NCBI RefSeq assembly: GCF_013304825.1
Contig: NZ_JAAWUO010000001.1
Coordinates: 62,001 to 126,000 of the forward strand
Length of the DNA: 64,000 nt
Source of the DNA: Blautia schinkii
GTDB taxonomy: Bacteria; Bacillota; Clostridia; Lachnospirales; Lachnospiraceae
Direction: 5' to 3'
In this document: one piece after another, positions 7,376-17,277 of the stretch
How positions within the stretch are numbered: position 1 is the first letter of the stretch
Layout: the number at the start of each line of letters is the position of its first letter
The notes under the pieces: generated by a model
The model's database searches: none
What the model saw: only the letters and a program-made list of their open reading frames with translations
Told to the model about the DNA's origin: nothing
Position numbers and translations under genes: made by a program

Positions 7376-9028
7376 ATGAGAGAAAAATATGAATCATTAT
7401 CTCTGGCCGTACTGAAAGATCTGGCGAAGGCAAGAGGTATGAAAGGTATTTCCACTTTGAGAAAACCGGCACTGATCGAGAGAATGCTGGAGGAAGACGC
7501 GAAAGAGAGTGCAAAGGGGAATCCTGCTGAAGTATTGAAGAACACATCTGAGGATCACACCCCTAAAGAAAGCACCCGGAATACCTTTAATAGCAATACT
7601 CAGGAAGAAAAAAGCTCGAAAGAAAATACTCCGGGAGAAAGCACTGTGAAAGAGGGCACATTCCGGGAGAAGAATCACGAGGGAAGCACTGCAGAATACC
7701 GCACACGTCAGACATCAGAAGGTGTGCAGGAGAGAAGAGAATACCGTACGGAATATCGTGCAGATAAGAATGAGCAGGAGCACAGAACTGTCCGCAGAGA
7801 ATATAACAGAGAGGGATATAGCAGAGATAATGGAAACCGCGAAGGCTGCAACAGGGACGGAGTCAGCCGTGAGAATACTCAGTCTGAATCTGTACAGCTG
7901 GACAGCGGCGAGAAGGCTGACGGAATCCTTGAGGTACTTCCGGACGGCTACGGTTTTATCCGCTGTGAGAATTATCTTCCGGGAGAGAACGATATCTATG
8001 TTTCCCCATCCCAGATCCGCCGTTTTAATCTGAAGACAGGCGATATCATCCAGGGAAATATCCGTATTAAGACTCAGGGTGAGAAGTTCAGTGCACTTCT
8101 CTATGTATCTTCCATAAACGGCTTCCATCCAAGCGAGGGCCAGAGAAGATACAATTTTGAGGATATGACGCCGATCTTTCCGAATGAGCGTCTTGTAATG
8201 GAACGTGCAGGCGGAACAACGGCCATGCGCATCGTAGACCTTATCAGCCCCATCGGTAAAGGCCAGCGAGGCATGATCGTATCTCCGCCTAAGGCAGGTA
8301 AGACAACCCTTCTTAAAGATGTGGCCAAATCCCTTCTCAAGAACAACCGTGACACTCATCTGATCATCCTTCTGATCGATGAGCGCCCAGAGGAGGTTAC
8401 AGATATCAAAGAAGCGATCCAGGGACCGAATGTGGAAGTGATCTATTCTACTTTTGATGAACTTCCGGAGCATCATAAAAGAGTTTCCGAGATGGTCGTG
8501 GAGCGTGCCCGCCGTCTGGTAGAACATAAGCAGGATGTTATCATCCTTCTGGATTCCATCACCAGATTAGCCAGAGCGTATAACCTGATCATCCCGCCAA
8601 GCGGCAGAACTTTATCCGGCGGCCTTGATCCGGCAGCACTTCATATGCCGAAGAGATTTTTTGGTGCAGCCCGCAATATGCGTGAGGGCGGAAGCCTGAC
8701 CATCCTGGCAACTGCTCTTGTAGACACAGGAAGCAAGATGGATGATGTGATCTACGAGGAGTTCAAAGGAACCGGCAACATGGAGCTTGTCCTTGACCGT
8801 AAACTCCAGGAAAAACGGGTATTCCCGGCTATCGACATCCAGAAATCCGGTACAAGAAGAGAGGATCTCCTTCTCAGCAAAGAAGAACAGGAAGCTGTCT
8901 ATATTATGAGGAAAGCCCTCAACGGAATGAAGTCCGATGAGGCAGTAGAGCAGATCCTGAACACCTTTGCCAGAACAAGGACCAATGCAGAACTGGTGCA
9001 GACAGTAAGAAAACAGAAATTTTTATAA
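7376..9028 (+). CDS. rho: Transcription termination factor Rho with a long disordered insert
   Basis: 550 aa, about 130 longer than E. coli Rho. Residues 1-45 are the Rho_N helical domain ([16 protein letters not shown]). Residues about 50-180 are a low-complexity segment rich in Glu, Arg, Asn, Ser and Thr with recurring Tyr-Arg/Glu-Asn-Thr-type patches. The cold-shock RNA-binding domain follows ([21 protein letters not shown] region), then the RecA-like motor with Walker [11 protein letters not shown], Walker [14 protein letters not shown], and the Q/R loops. Rho is a ring-shaped RNA helicase that ends transcription. Such inserts between Rho_N and the RNA-binding domain occur in several Clostridia and Actinobacteria and can alter RNA binding or give prion-like behaviour. 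It heads the conserved rho-rpmE-yqhQ-prmC-prfA neighbourhood. Confidence 0.97.
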   Translation: MREKYESLSLAVLKDLAKARGMKGISTLRKPALIERMLEEDAKESAKGNPAEVLKNTSEDHTPKESTRNTFNSNTQEEKSSKENTPGESTVKEGTFREKNHEGSTAEYRTRQTSEGVQERREYRTEYRADKNEQEHRTVRREYNREGYSRDNGNREGCNRDGVSRENTQSESVQLDSGEKADGILEVLPDGYGFIRCENYLPGENDIYVSPSQIRRFNLKTGDIIQGNIRIKTQGEKFSALLYVSSINGFHPSEGQRRYNFEDMTPIFPNERLVMERAGGTTAMRIVDLISPIGKGQRGMIVSPPKAGKTTLLKDVAKSLLKNNRDTHLIILLIDERPEEVTDIKEAIQGPNVEVIYSTFDELPEHHKRVSEMVVERARRLVEHKQDVIILLDSITRLARAYNLIIPPSGRTLSGGLDPAALHMPKRFFGAARNMREGGSLTILATALVDTGSKMDDVIYEEFKGTGNMELVLDRKLQEKRVFPAIDIQKSGTRREDLLLSKEEQEAVYIMRKALNGMKSDEAVEQILNTFARTRTNAELVQTVRKQKFL

Positions 9029-9033
9029 AGTCC

Positions 9034-9062
9034 TTGCATTTTGATAAAAGCTGTGTTATACT
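9034..9062 (+). promoter_or_regulatory. Promoter of rpmE
   Basis: TTGCAT (9034-9039), 17-bp spacer, TATACT (9057-9062), directly after the rho stop codon. Confidence 0.75.
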
Positions 9063-9134
9063 TAGCAAGCTGTTTAAAATGGAATTCGTCAAATGTATAC
9101 GAATAATATTAAATTATATAGAGAGGTGAAAATC

Positions 9135-9338
9135 ATGAGAGAAGGAATCCATCCGAACTACTATCAGGCAACTGTAACCTGCAACTGCGGAAACACTTTC
9201 GTAACAGGTTCCACTAAAGAGGACATCCATGTTGAGATCTGTTCCAAATGCCATCCGTTCTACACAGGACAGCAGAAGGCTACACAGGCTCGTGGACGTA
9301 TCGATAAGTTCAATAAGAAATACGGCCTGAATAAGTAA
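9135..9338 (+). CDS. rpmE: 50S ribosomal protein L31 (zinc-binding form)
   Basis: 67 aa. Four zinc-ligand cysteines are kept, in CNC (residues 16 and 18) and CSKC (36 and 39), so this is the C+ zinc form rather than the zinc-free paralogue. The ATG at 9135, 5 bp after GAGAGGTGAA, gives the standard N-terminus [12 protein letters not shown]; an in-frame ATG at 9093 would add 14 residues foreign to the family. L31 bridges the ribosomal subunits. It is monocistronic, with its own promoter and terminator. Confidence 0.97.
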   Translation: MREGIHPNYYQATVTCNCGNTFVTGSTKEDIHVEICSKCHPFYTGQQKATQARGRIDKFNKKYGLNK

Positions 9339-9361
9339 TTATTACGAATACAGGAAATGAG

Positions 9362-9394
9362 AAGGTTGAGGTTGGGAAATCTCAACCTTTCTTT
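9362..9394 (+). terminator. Intrinsic terminator after rpmE
   Basis: AAGGTTGAG (9362-9370) pairs with CTCAACCTT (9381-9389), followed by TCTTT. Read-through into yqhQ is likely needed because no strong promoter lies between. Confidence 0.75.
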
Positions 9395-9438
9395 AACTGA
9401 AAATATTTTTTATTTTCAGGCTGTGCAGGAGAGAATGA

Positions 9439-10437
9439 ATGAAATCATCGAATATTGGCGGCCAGGCAGTCATGGAAGGCATCATGATGCGCCACAAGGA
9501 CAAATATTCTATTGCAGTGCGACGTCCGGATCAGGAGATCGAGCTGAAAGTAGAGGATTATAAATGCACCTTTGGGAATCATTCATTTCTGAAGAAGCCC
9601 ATCATCCGTGGTGTGGTAAGTTTTGTGGATTCTCTTGTGGTTGGAACGAAATGCCTGATGTATTCTGCAGAGATCGCAGGAGATGAGGAAGATGAAGAAG
9701 CTGCCAGAAAGAATAAGCAGCTTACTGAAGAGGAGCGTTCCGCGAAAAAGGCCAAAGAAGACAGGCAGTTTAAGTGGCTGCTTTATGTGACAGTAGCTGT
9801 TTCCATGGTTGTGTCTGTGGCAGCTTTTATGTTTCTGCCTTACATACTGGCCAGTCTGATCCGCAAGGTAGGCGCGTCAGAGTTTATGGTTACAGTTGTG
9901 GAGGCTTTTGTGAAGCTGGCACTGTTTATGGGATATATGTTTCTGATCTCCAGAATGAAGGATATCCAGAGGACATTTATGTATCATGGCGCGGAGCACA
10001 AGTGCATCAACTGTGTGGAGCACGGACTTCCGCTGACTGTTGAGAATGTGCTGAAGAGTTCCAGACTTCATAAACGCTGTGGAACAAGCTTTCTGTTCCT
10101 GGTTATGCTGGTAAGTATTGTGCTGCATTTCGTGTTTGTACTGGTGCCGGTTTACTGGGTAAGACTGTTCGGAAGACTTCTTATGGTACCGGTAGTTGCG
10201 GGAATTTCTTTTGAGATCATCCAGTGGGCAGGAAGAACAGACAGCAGGTTTGCAGATATCATGAGTAAGCCGGGTCTTGCCATGCAGAAATTTACAACCA
10301 AAGAGCCGACAGCAGATATGGCAGAAGTAGCCATCAAGGCTGTTGAGGCGGTTTTTGACTGGAGAGCTTATCTGAAAGAGGAATTCGACCTGGATATCCC
10401 CTATGAGACAGAGGAGACAGAAAATGCAGAATCTTGA
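9439..10437 (+). CDS. yqhQ: YqhQ-like DUF1385 membrane protein
   Basis: 332 aa. The N-terminus NIGGQAVMEGIMMRHKDKYSIAVR is the DUF1385 signature (split: GGQAVMEGIMMR). Four hydrophobic segments follow (about 115-138, 150-170, 215-240, 245-265), and between them YHGAEHKCINCVEHG and RLHKRCGTSF, which carry conserved His/Cys residues resembling a metal site. The biochemical role is unknown. It is conserved between rpmE and prmC in many Firmicutes, which matches the order here. Its end overlaps prmC by 14 bp, showing translational coupling. Confidence 0.85.
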   Translation: MKSSNIGGQAVMEGIMMRHKDKYSIAVRRPDQEIELKVEDYKCTFGNHSFLKKPIIRGVVSFVDSLVVGTKCLMYSAEIAGDEEDEEAARKNKQLTEEERSAKKAKEDRQFKWLLYVTVAVSMVVSVAAFMFLPYILASLIRKVGASEFMVTVVEAFVKLALFMGYMFLISRMKDIQRTFMYHGAEHKCINCVEHGLPLTVENVLKSSRLHKRCGTSFLFLVMLVSIVLHFVFVLVPVYWVRLFGRLLMVPVVAGISFEIIQWAGRTDSRFADIMSKPGLAMQKFTTKEPTADMAEVAIKAVEAVFDWRAYLKEEFDLDIPYETEETENAES

Positions 10438-11299
10438 GTCCCTTCTGAAAAAAGGAACGAACATACTAAAAGAAAATGGACTGGAAGAAGCCGGGCTGGA
10501 TGCCTGGCTCCTTCTGGAATTTAAGACCGGAATAAATCGGGCATACTATTTTGCACATGGAGATGAACCGGTGTCTGATGAGATCGCAGCAGAGTATCTT
10601 AAGCTGATCGGCAGGCGTGCAGGCCATATTCCTGTACAGCAGCTGACTCATCAGGCTTTTTTTATGGGATATGAATTTTATGTAAACCAGAATGTACTGA
10701 TTCCCAGACAGGACACAGAGACACTTGTGGAAGAAGCACTGAAATGTATGAACAGTATGAAAGAACCGGAGATCCTGGATATGTGCACAGGTTCCGGCTG
10801 CATTCTTATAAGCCTTCTTCTGGAAAGGGAAGATGCAAAAGGTGCCGGCGCAGATATCTCACCGGAAGCTCTTGCTGTGGCAAAAAAGAATGCAAAGGAT
10901 CTGGGTGTGGAGAAACGGGCAGAATTTGTGGAAAGTGATACATTTTCAGCACCGTATTTTTACAAAAAAGGTGGAAAAGAGGGCGGAAAATATGATATCC
11001 TTATTTCAAATCCGCCTTATATAGCAACAGAAGAAATTGAGACACTGATGGAAGAGGTTCGCCTTCATGACCCGAGAGGGGCACTTGACGGCAGGGAAGA
11101 CGGGCTTTATTTTTACAGAAATATTACTGCGGAAGCCGGAAAATATCTGCGTCCGGGTGGATGGCTTCTGTATGAGATCGGCTGCACTCAAGGTGCGGCA
11201 GTCAGTGGGATGATGAAGACAGCTGGTTTTGAACAGGTTCAGGTAATAAAAGACCTTCCGGGCCTTGACCGTGTAGTGATCGGGCAGAAGCCGCTGTAA
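10424..11299 (+). CDS. prmC: Peptide chain release factor N5-glutamine methyltransferase
   Basis: 291 aa. It methylates the Gln of the GGQ motif of release factors, and its substrate RF1 is encoded directly downstream. Helical substrate-recognition domain at 1-80, then a Rossmann SAM domain with ILDMCTGSGCI (around residue 118) and the catalytic NPPY (ISNPPYIA, around 195). The start at 10424 (MQNLESLL) is preceded by GAGGAGACAG inside yqhQ; the longer frame from 10403 adds only Arg/Gln residues. Confidence 0.96.
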   Translation: MQNLESLLKKGTNILKENGLEEAGLDAWLLLEFKTGINRAYYFAHGDEPVSDEIAAEYLKLIGRRAGHIPVQQLTHQAFFMGYEFYVNQNVLIPRQDTETLVEEALKCMNSMKEPEILDMCTGSGCILISLLLEREDAKGAGADISPEALAVAKKNAKDLGVEKRAEFVESDTFSAPYFYKKGGKEGGKYDILISNPPYIATEEIETLMEEVRLHDPRGALDGREDGLYFYRNITAEAGKYLRPGGWLLYEIGCTQGAAVSGMMKTAGFEQVQVIKDLPGLDRVVIGQKPL

Positions 11300-11344
11300 G
11301 AATAAAAATTGTGATTTACAGGTATCAGAAACAGGAGGAAATAC

Positions 11345-12421
11345 ATGTTTGATAAACTGGATGATCTGCTGGTGCGCTTTGAGGAGCTTCTCAATGAGCT
11401 TGGAGAACCGGGAGTAACCGATGATCCTGCACATTTTCAGAAGCTGATGAAAGAGCAGAGCGACCTGCAGCCAATCGTAGACGCATATAAAGAATATAAG
11501 AAGAATAAAGAGACCATCGAGGACAGTCTTTCCATGCTGGAGAGCGAGAAGGACGAGGAAATGCGTGAGATGCTGAAAGAAGAGCTTTCTGACGCAAAGA
11601 AGAGAGTGGAGGAGCTGGAGCATGAACTGAAGATCCTTCTTCTTCCGAAGGACCCTAATGACAGTAAGAACGTTATCGTTGAGATCCGCGGAGGTGCAGG
11701 CGGTGATGAGGCAGCACTTTTTGCAGCTGAGATCTACCGTATGTATGTGAAATATGCAGAGTCCCGCCGCTGGAAAACAGAGATGCTCAGTCTCAATGAA
11801 AACGGGATCGGCGGTTTCAAGGAAGTTACTTTCATGATCAAAGGTGAGGGTGCATATTCCAGACTGAAGTATGAGAGTGGTGTACATCGTGTACAGCGTG
11901 TGCCGGAGACTGAGTCCGGCGGAAGAATCCATACTTCAACCTGTACAGTAGCAATTATGCCTGAGGCAGAGGAAATTGATTTCCATCTGGATCTCAATGA
12001 GTGTAAGTTCGATGTATTCCGTGCATCCGGAAACGGCGGTCAGTGTGTCAACACAACAGACTCTGCTGTACGTCTTACTCATATTCCTACAGGAATCGTA
12101 ATTTCCTGCCAGGATGAGAAATCTCAGCTTAAGAACAAGGACAAGGCACTTCGTGTACTTCGTTCCCGTCTGTATGAGATGGAACTTGCCAAGCAGCATG
12201 ATGCAGAAGCAGAGGCAAGAAGAAGCCAGATCGGTACAGGCGACCGTTCTGAAAAGATCCGTACCTACAATTTCCCGCAGGGACGTGTGACAGACCACAG
12301 AATCAAGTTAACTCTTCACCGTCTGGAAAATATCTTAAACGGTGACCTGGATGAGATTATTGACAGCCTGATCGCAGCGGACCAGGCAGTGAAGCTGACT
12401 AAGCTTAATGAACAGGAGTAA
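11345..12421 (+). CDS. prfA: Peptide chain release factor 1
   Basis: 358 aa, normal RF1 length. The stop-codon recognition tripeptide is of the PxT type (PET in [14 protein letters not shown]), assigning it to RF1 (UAA/UAG) rather than RF2. The GGQ peptidyl-tRNA hydrolysis motif sits in [12 protein letters not shown]. The N-terminal coiled-coil domain 1 is highly charged. AGGAGG precedes the ATG. It is the last gene of the rpmE-yqhQ-prmC-prfA set. Confidence 0.98.
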   Translation: MFDKLDDLLVRFEELLNELGEPGVTDDPAHFQKLMKEQSDLQPIVDAYKEYKKNKETIEDSLSMLESEKDEEMREMLKEELSDAKKRVEELEHELKILLLPKDPNDSKNVIVEIRGGAGGDEAALFAAEIYRMYVKYAESRRWKTEMLSLNENGIGGFKEVTFMIKGEGAYSRLKYESGVHRVQRVPETESGGRIHTSTCTVAIMPEAEEIDFHLDLNECKFDVFRASGNGGQCVNTTDSAVRLTHIPTGIVISCQDEKSQLKNKDKALRVLRSRLYEMELAKQHDAEAEARRSQIGTGDRSEKIRTYNFPQGRVTDHRIKLTLHRLENILNGDLDEIIDSLIAADQAVKLTKLNEQE

Positions 12422-12422
12422 T

Positions 12423-12447
12423 TTACTGGTCACGGGGTGAACAGTAA
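12423..12447. repeat. Small intergenic hairpin repeat, copy A
   Basis: TTACTG-G-TCAC-GGG-GTGA-A-CAGTAA folds into a two-part stem with a GGG triloop. The core CTGGTCACGGRGTGAACAG also occurs at 25598-25616, where the outer stem differs by compensatory changes (CTGCTG/CAGCAG). It lies just after the prfA stop, with no T run. Confidence 0.7.
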
Positions 12448-12499
12448 CGGTTACAGATAAAGAATTGTATAAATTATAATAATCAGGAGGAAACGTAAT

Positions 12500-13417
12500 A
12501 TGAAGAAGACAGCACTGGTAATCATGGCGGCAGGAATCGGAAGTCGTTTTGGAAAAGGTATCAAGCAGCTTGCACCGGTAGGACCGAAGGGTGAGATCAT
12601 TATGGACTATTCCATCCATGATGCACTGGAAGCAGGATTCAACAAAGTGGTATTTATCATCCGTAAAGATATCGAAGATGAGTTCCGCAGAGTCATCGGT
12701 GACCGTATTGAGAAGATCACAGAAGTTGCTTATGCATTCCAGGAGATCAATGACCTTCCGGGAGATTTCAGGAAACCGGCAGACCGTACCAAACCATGGG
12801 GAACAGGACACGCTGTACTGGCAGCGAAGAAGGTTCTTTCCGAGCCATTTGCTGTAATAAATGCAGATGACTACTATGGAAAAGAAGCATATGTTAAAGT
12901 ACATGATTATCTTGTACAGGATCATCCGCAGGATGGCCCGATGCATATCTGCATGGCAGGTTTCCGACTTGGAAATACATTAAGTGACAACGGAAGCGTT
13001 ACAAGAGGTGTGTGCCATATCGAGGACGGCAAGCTTGTTGGCGTAACTGAGACACACAATATCTTTAAGACAGCTGATGGTGCCGAGACAAGAAATGACG
13101 ATGGTACAGCAGAGACACTGGATACCAGGAGCCTTGTTTCCATGAACATGTGGGGACTGACACCGGAATTCATGGAGATCCTTGAAAAAGGCTTCGTAGA
13201 ATTCCTTGGCGGAATCAAAGAGGGCGATATCAAGAAAGAGTATCTTCTTCCGGAACTGATCGACCAGCTGATCCACTCCGGTGAGGCAGCCGTAGATGTA
13301 CTTGAGACAAAAGATGAGTGGTTCGGTGTGACATATCAGGAAGATAAAGCATCTGTGCAGGCGGCATTTAAGAAACTGACAGATGAGGGCGTTTATCCGG
13401 AAGGACTGTATCACTAA
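12500..13417 (+). CDS. Nucleotidyltransferase (NTP_transferase family), probably sugar-phosphate
   Basis: 305 aa. The N-terminus ALVIMAAGIGSRFGKG with downstream Lys-Gln is the NTP-binding loop of sugar-1-phosphate nucleotidyltransferases (GxGxRxG-type, here GIGSRFG). INADDYYG near residue 115 is the metal-binding Asp region, and KPWGTGHA near residue 95 matches the nucleotide-contacting loop. The acceptor cannot be told from sequence. It lies 14 bp before glmM, so an amino-sugar or hexose-1-phosphate role is plausible but unproven. AGGAGG precedes the ATG. Confidence 0.8.
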   Translation: MKKTALVIMAAGIGSRFGKGIKQLAPVGPKGEIIMDYSIHDALEAGFNKVVFIIRKDIEDEFRRVIGDRIEKITEVAYAFQEINDLPGDFRKPADRTKPWGTGHAVLAAKKVLSEPFAVINADDYYGKEAYVKVHDYLVQDHPQDGPMHICMAGFRLGNTLSDNGSVTRGVCHIEDGKLVGVTETHNIFKTADGAETRNDDGTAETLDTRSLVSMNMWGLTPEFMEILEKGFVEFLGGIKEGDIKKEYLLPELIDQLIHSGEAAVDVLETKDEWFGVTYQEDKASVQAAFKKLTDEGVYPEGLYH

Positions 13418-13431
13418 TAAAGGAGAACATT

Positions 13432-14778
13432 ATGGGCAAATATTTTGGAACAGATGGTTTTCGTGGTGAGGCAAATGTAAAACTTACAGCAGATCACGCA
13501 TTTCGCGTAGGCCGTTACCTTGGATGGTACTATGGCAGAGATCATAAGGCAAAGATCGTGATCGGCAAAGATACAAGAAGAAGCAGTTATATGTTTGAGT
13601 ATGCACTGGCAGCAGGACTGACTGCATCCGGTGCAGATGCGTATCTGCTTCATGTAACTACTACACCAAGTGTATCTTATGTAGTACGTACAGAGGATTT
13701 TGACTGCGGTATTATGATCTCCGCAAGCCATAATCCGTTTAATGATAACGGAATCAAGGTTCTCAATGAGAATGGTCAGAAAATTTCAGCAGAGATCGAG
13801 GAACGCATTGAGGCATATCTTGACGGAGAGATTGAGGAGCTTCCGATGGCAACAGGCGAGGATATCGGCCGTACCGTTGATTTTGCATCCGGAAGAAACC
13901 GTTATATCGGACATCTGATTTCTATCCCATGCCATGATTTCAAGAACATCAAGGTTGGTCTGGACTGCTCCAACGGAAGCTCTTCAGCTATTGCCAAGAG
14001 TGTTTTTGATGCACTTCGTGCAAAAACTTATGTGATCAACAATGAGCCGGACGGAACCAACATTAACCGTGGCTGCGGCTCCACACATATTGAAGTTCTG
14101 AGACAGTATGTGATCGATAAAGGACTGGATATCGGTTTTGCATACGATGGTGATGCAGACAGATGTATCGCAGTAGACCACCGTGGAAATATCATCGACG
14201 GCGACAAGATCATGTATGTATGCGGCAAATATCTCAGAGAGAAAGGCCAGCTTAACGGAAATACAGTTGTTACAACTGTTATGTCAAACCTTGGTCTTTA
14301 TAAATCGCTTGAGCGTGAGGGCATTGATTACGAGCAGACAGCAGTTGGTGACAAATATGTTGCTGAGAATATGATGGAAAATAATTACAGCATCGGTGGC
14401 GAGCAGTCCGGACATATTATTTTCAGCCGTTATTCTGCTACAGGTGACGGAATCCTCACTTCCCTGATGATCATGGAGGCCTGCGTGGATAAGAAAGCTA
14501 CACTTTGTGACCTTGCGAAGGAAATGAAGGTTTATCCGCAGCTTTTGCGCAATGTGCGTGTTTCTGACAAGAAGACAGCACTGGACAATGAGAAGGTGAA
14601 AGCTGCCATCGAGGCTACAGCAGAGGCTCTTGGAAATGACGGACGTATCCTGGTGCGTGAGAGTGGTACAGAGCCGCTGATCCGTGTAATGGTAGAAGCA
14701 GGAACAGATGAACTCTGCCATAAATATGTAGACAGTGTTGTTGATGTAATGGAAGCCGAAGGGCTTGTTGTAGAATAA
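13432..14778 (+). CDS. glmM: Phosphoglucosamine mutase
   Basis: 448 aa alpha-D-phosphohexomutase. It converts glucosamine-6-phosphate to glucosamine-1-phosphate for UDP-GlcNAc. The start YFGTDGFRGEAN is the GlmM signature; the phosphoserine is in MISASHNPFNDNGIK around residue 102; the metal-binding loop is DGDADRC around 243; the sugar-binding GGEQSGHII is around 324; and the phosphate-binding RESGTEPLIRVM is near 410. It forms a unit with the upstream nucleotidyltransferase and the downstream TPR lipoprotein (8-bp gap). It ties in with nagA and nagB elsewhere in the window, which feed the same pool. Confidence 0.95.
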   Translation: MGKYFGTDGFRGEANVKLTADHAFRVGRYLGWYYGRDHKAKIVIGKDTRRSSYMFEYALAAGLTASGADAYLLHVTTTPSVSYVVRTEDFDCGIMISASHNPFNDNGIKVLNENGQKISAEIEERIEAYLDGEIEELPMATGEDIGRTVDFASGRNRYIGHLISIPCHDFKNIKVGLDCSNGSSSAIAKSVFDALRAKTYVINNEPDGTNINRGCGSTHIEVLRQYVIDKGLDIGFAYDGDADRCIAVDHRGNIIDGDKIMYVCGKYLREKGQLNGNTVVTTVMSNLGLYKSLEREGIDYEQTAVGDKYVAENMMENNYSIGGEQSGHIIFSRYSATGDGILTSLMIMEACVDKKATLCDLAKEMKVYPQLLRNVRVSDKKTALDNEKVKAAIEATAEALGNDGRILVRESGTEPLIRVMVEAGTDELCHKYVDSVVDVMEAEGLVVE

Positions 14779-14786
14779 GGAATTTC

Positions 14787-15845
14787 ATGAAAAATACAAA
14801 GACAGTATTGATTCTCGCGGCCGTGACAGGAGCTCTTCTCCTGGGCGGCTGCGGCAGCGAAAAAACAAAAATATATGAGCAGGCAGGAAAAGATCTTTCC
14901 CAGGGCAGCTATAAATATGCACTAGAAGAATACCAGACTTCTATTCAAAACGGGGTAAAACCTGCACAGTCTTACCGCGGTGCAGGTATTGCAAGTCTCC
15001 GTCTGGGCAAGTATGATGACGCGATATCCAGCTTTACAGATGCACTGAATTGTGACAAAGTAAGCAAAAGTCTGCGCAAGGATATTCTTTCCTACAGGGC
15101 AACAGCAGAGCTGAAATCCGGTAAGTATGAAGACGCAATGGCAGACTGTCAGACTCTTGGAGAAGATTTTGAAATGGATGCCGGCAGTTATTTCCTCACC
15201 GGAAAGGTTGCGCTTGCCATGGATTCCTACGAGGAAGCTGCATCTAACTTTAAGCAGGCTTACGGTGAGAATTCTACCTACGATATGGCAATCCAGATCT
15301 ATGAGGCATATCTTGATAAAGATATGGAAGCAGACGGAACCAGATATCTGGAAGCTGCACTTTCCTCTGAGGCGAAGGATGCCAAGGATCACTGCGACAG
15401 AGGCCGTGTCTACTACTATATGGAAGATTACAGTAATGCGAAAAAAGAACTTCTGGAAGCCTCCAAAAAGGATAATACAGAGGCATTACTTCTTCTGGGT
15501 ATGGTGTATCTGGCACAGGACGATGTGGATAATGCAAAAGCCATGTATACACAGTATATTTCAGCGGCAGGTGATTCAGCAAAAGGTTATAACGGACTTG
15601 CACTGTGTGATATCAGGAACGAAGATTATGATTCTGCTCTTGATAATATTACCAAAGGTCTGCCGACAGCTACAACCGATGAGATGCAGAGTCTTTTGTT
15701 CAATGAGATCGTAACTTATGAGAAAAAACTCGATTTTGCTACAGCACTGACCAAGGTCAAGGAATATATTGATATGTTCCCGGAAGACTCCGCAGCAAAA
15801 AAAGAGCTGGCTTTTCTGAAAACCAGAACATCTTCGGAGGGCTGA
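14787..15845 (+). CDS. TPR-repeat lipoprotein
   Basis: 352 aa. A signal peptide with lipobox LLGGC places the lipidated Cys at residue 22, so the protein is anchored on the outer face of the membrane. The rest is a series of about eight helical tetratricopeptide repeats (for example YKYALEEYQTSIQNG, YDDAISSFTDALNC, YSNAKKELLEASK, DNAKAMYTQYISAAG). Such proteins scaffold complexes; no partner is indicated. It is tightly packed between glmM and hflX (1 bp before hflX). Confidence 0.85.
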   Translation: MKNTKTVLILAAVTGALLLGGCGSEKTKIYEQAGKDLSQGSYKYALEEYQTSIQNGVKPAQSYRGAGIASLRLGKYDDAISSFTDALNCDKVSKSLRKDILSYRATAELKSGKYEDAMADCQTLGEDFEMDAGSYFLTGKVALAMDSYEEAASNFKQAYGENSTYDMAIQIYEAYLDKDMEADGTRYLEAALSSEAKDAKDHCDRGRVYYYMEDYSNAKKELLEASKKDNTEALLLLGMVYLAQDDVDNAKAMYTQYISAAGDSAKGYNGLALCDIRNEDYDSALDNITKGLPTATTDEMQSLLFNEIVTYEKKLDFATALTKVKEYIDMFPEDSAAKKELAFLKTRTSSEG

Positions 15846-15846
15846 T

Positions 15847-17082
15847 ATGGAATATTTTGACGAGATACAGGATCGAGTCATCCTGATCGGCGTGCAGGCC
15901 AGTATTGGTGATGATATGGAGGAATCCCTGGACGAGCTTGGAGAGCTTGCAGCTACAGCCGGAGCAGCGGTGGCAGGCAGGATCATTCAGAACCGTGAGG
16001 CCGTCCATCCGGGAACTTATATCGGCAAAGGTAAGATCGATGAGGTAAAAGGCCTTCTCTATGCGTTAAATGCCAATGGTGTGATCTGTGATGATGAGCT
16101 TTCTCCTGCCCAGATGAACAATCTGGAACGTGAGCTGGAATGCAAGGTTATGGACAGAACCTTGCTGATCCTTGATATTTTTGCAAAGCGGGCAGTGACA
16201 AGTGAAGGTAAGATCCAGGTCGAACTGGCGCAGCTTCGTTACCGTTCAGCAAGACTGGTAGGACTTCGATCCTCTCTTTCCCGTCTTGGCGGCGGAATTG
16301 GAACAAGAGGTCCTGGTGAGAAGAAGCTGGAGACAGACCGACGTCTGATCCGAAACAGGATCTCAGCATTGAAGCAGGAGCTTTCCCAGGTAGAGAAGCA
16401 CAGAGAGCTGATCCGTTCCAGAAGAGCGGTAGGTAATCTTAAGACAGCTGCCATTGTGGGATATACAAATGCAGGTAAATCCACACTTCTGAATACGCTG
16501 ACAGGAGCTTCCGTGCTTTCTGAAGACAAGCTATTTGCAACACTTGATCCTACAACGCGGCTTTTGACCCTGGATGACGGGCAGCAGCTGCTTCTTACGG
16601 ATACTGTAGGATTTATCCGAAAACTTCCACACAATCTGGTAGAGGCTTTTAAGAGTACCCTGGAGGAGGCAAAATACGCGGATTATATCATCCATGTGGT
16701 GGACGCGTCCAATCCTCAGGCAGAAATGCAGATGCACATTGTGTATGAGACCCTGAAAGAATTAGGTGCCCTTGGCAAAAAAACGATCACGCTTTTTAAC
16801 AAGCAGGACAAAGCAGCGGGGGAGAGTCTCCGGGATCTTCGTGCAGATCATACCTTGAAGATTTCTGCAAGAACAGGAGAGGGACTCGGCGAATTTAAGG
16901 AACTCCTTTCCAGGATTCTGGCAGAGGGACAGATCTATATGGAGCGGCTTTTTCCGTATTCAGAAGCTGGTCAGATCCAGCTGATCCGTGAGTACGGACA
17001 GCTTCTTTTCGAGGAGTATACAGAGGGCGGAATTGCTGTAAAAGCGAGGATTCCCCGTGAAATCTATCCGAAAGTAACATAA
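15847..17082 (+). CDS. hflX: Ribosome-associated GTPase HflX
   Basis: 411 aa. The N-terminal HflX domain has the glycine-rich HPGTYIGKGKIDEV segment and a RSSLSRLGGGIGTRGPGEKKLE-like linker (visible as GGGIGTRGPGEKKLE). The GTPase domain starts around residue 200 with G1 GYTNAGKST, G3 DTVGF and G4 NKQD. HflX splits ribosomes under stress. GGAGGG precedes the ATG and overlaps the previous stop region. A large inverted repeat with a T run follows at 17101-17151. Confidence 0.96.
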   Translation: MEYFDEIQDRVILIGVQASIGDDMEESLDELGELAATAGAAVAGRIIQNREAVHPGTYIGKGKIDEVKGLLYALNANGVICDDELSPAQMNNLERELECKVMDRTLLILDIFAKRAVTSEGKIQVELAQLRYRSARLVGLRSSLSRLGGGIGTRGPGEKKLETDRRLIRNRISALKQELSQVEKHRELIRSRRAVGNLKTAAIVGYTNAGKSTLLNTLTGASVLSEDKLFATLDPTTRLLTLDDGQQLLLTDTVGFIRKLPHNLVEAFKSTLEEAKYADYIIHVVDASNPQAEMQMHIVYETLKELGALGKKTITLFNKQDKAAGESLRDLRADHTLKISARTGEGLGEFKELLSRILAEGQIYMERLFPYSEAGQIQLIREYGQLLFEEYTEGGIAVKARIPREIYPKVT

Positions 17083-17100
17083 TGTTGAATAATTAACTTA

Positions 17101-17151
17101 GTACCATATATAGTACCGTGAACAAAATGGACACTATATATGGTACTTTTT
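17101..17151. promoter_or_regulatory. Paired NrdR boxes upstream of nrdD (may double as hflX terminator)
   Basis: Two palindromes resemble the NrdR box (ACACWATATATWGTGT): GTACCATATATAGTAC (17101-17116) and ACACTATATATGGTAC (17131-17146), centres 30 bp apart, about three helical turns. The two together also form a 14-bp inverted repeat followed by TTTTT, so the same DNA could terminate hflX transcripts. NrdR is an ATP-cone repressor of ribonucleotide reductase genes; nrdR itself is not in the window. Confidence 0.8.
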
Positions 17152-17154
17152 GTG

Positions 17155-17183
17155 TTGACGCAAAGGTGCCGGTCTGATACAAT
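17155..17183 (+). promoter_or_regulatory. Promoter of the redoxin-fused nrdD
   Basis: TTGACG (17155-17160), 17-bp spacer, TACAAT (17178-17183), 8 bp downstream of the second NrdR box. The leader to 17277 is about 90 nt. Confidence 0.75.
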
Positions 17184-17277
17184 GAGCCTACAGCGTTTTT
17201 GGAAAAACGTCACTGGATGAGGTCTGATCAGTGATCAAAAACACTTTATATATACATGTGTGAGGGAGGCATTTTTT

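Noticed and set aside
17101-17151. Pure hflX terminator
   Set aside because: The stem is AT-rich and each half is itself an NrdR-like palindrome, so NrdR boxes are the better primary call; dual use is noted.
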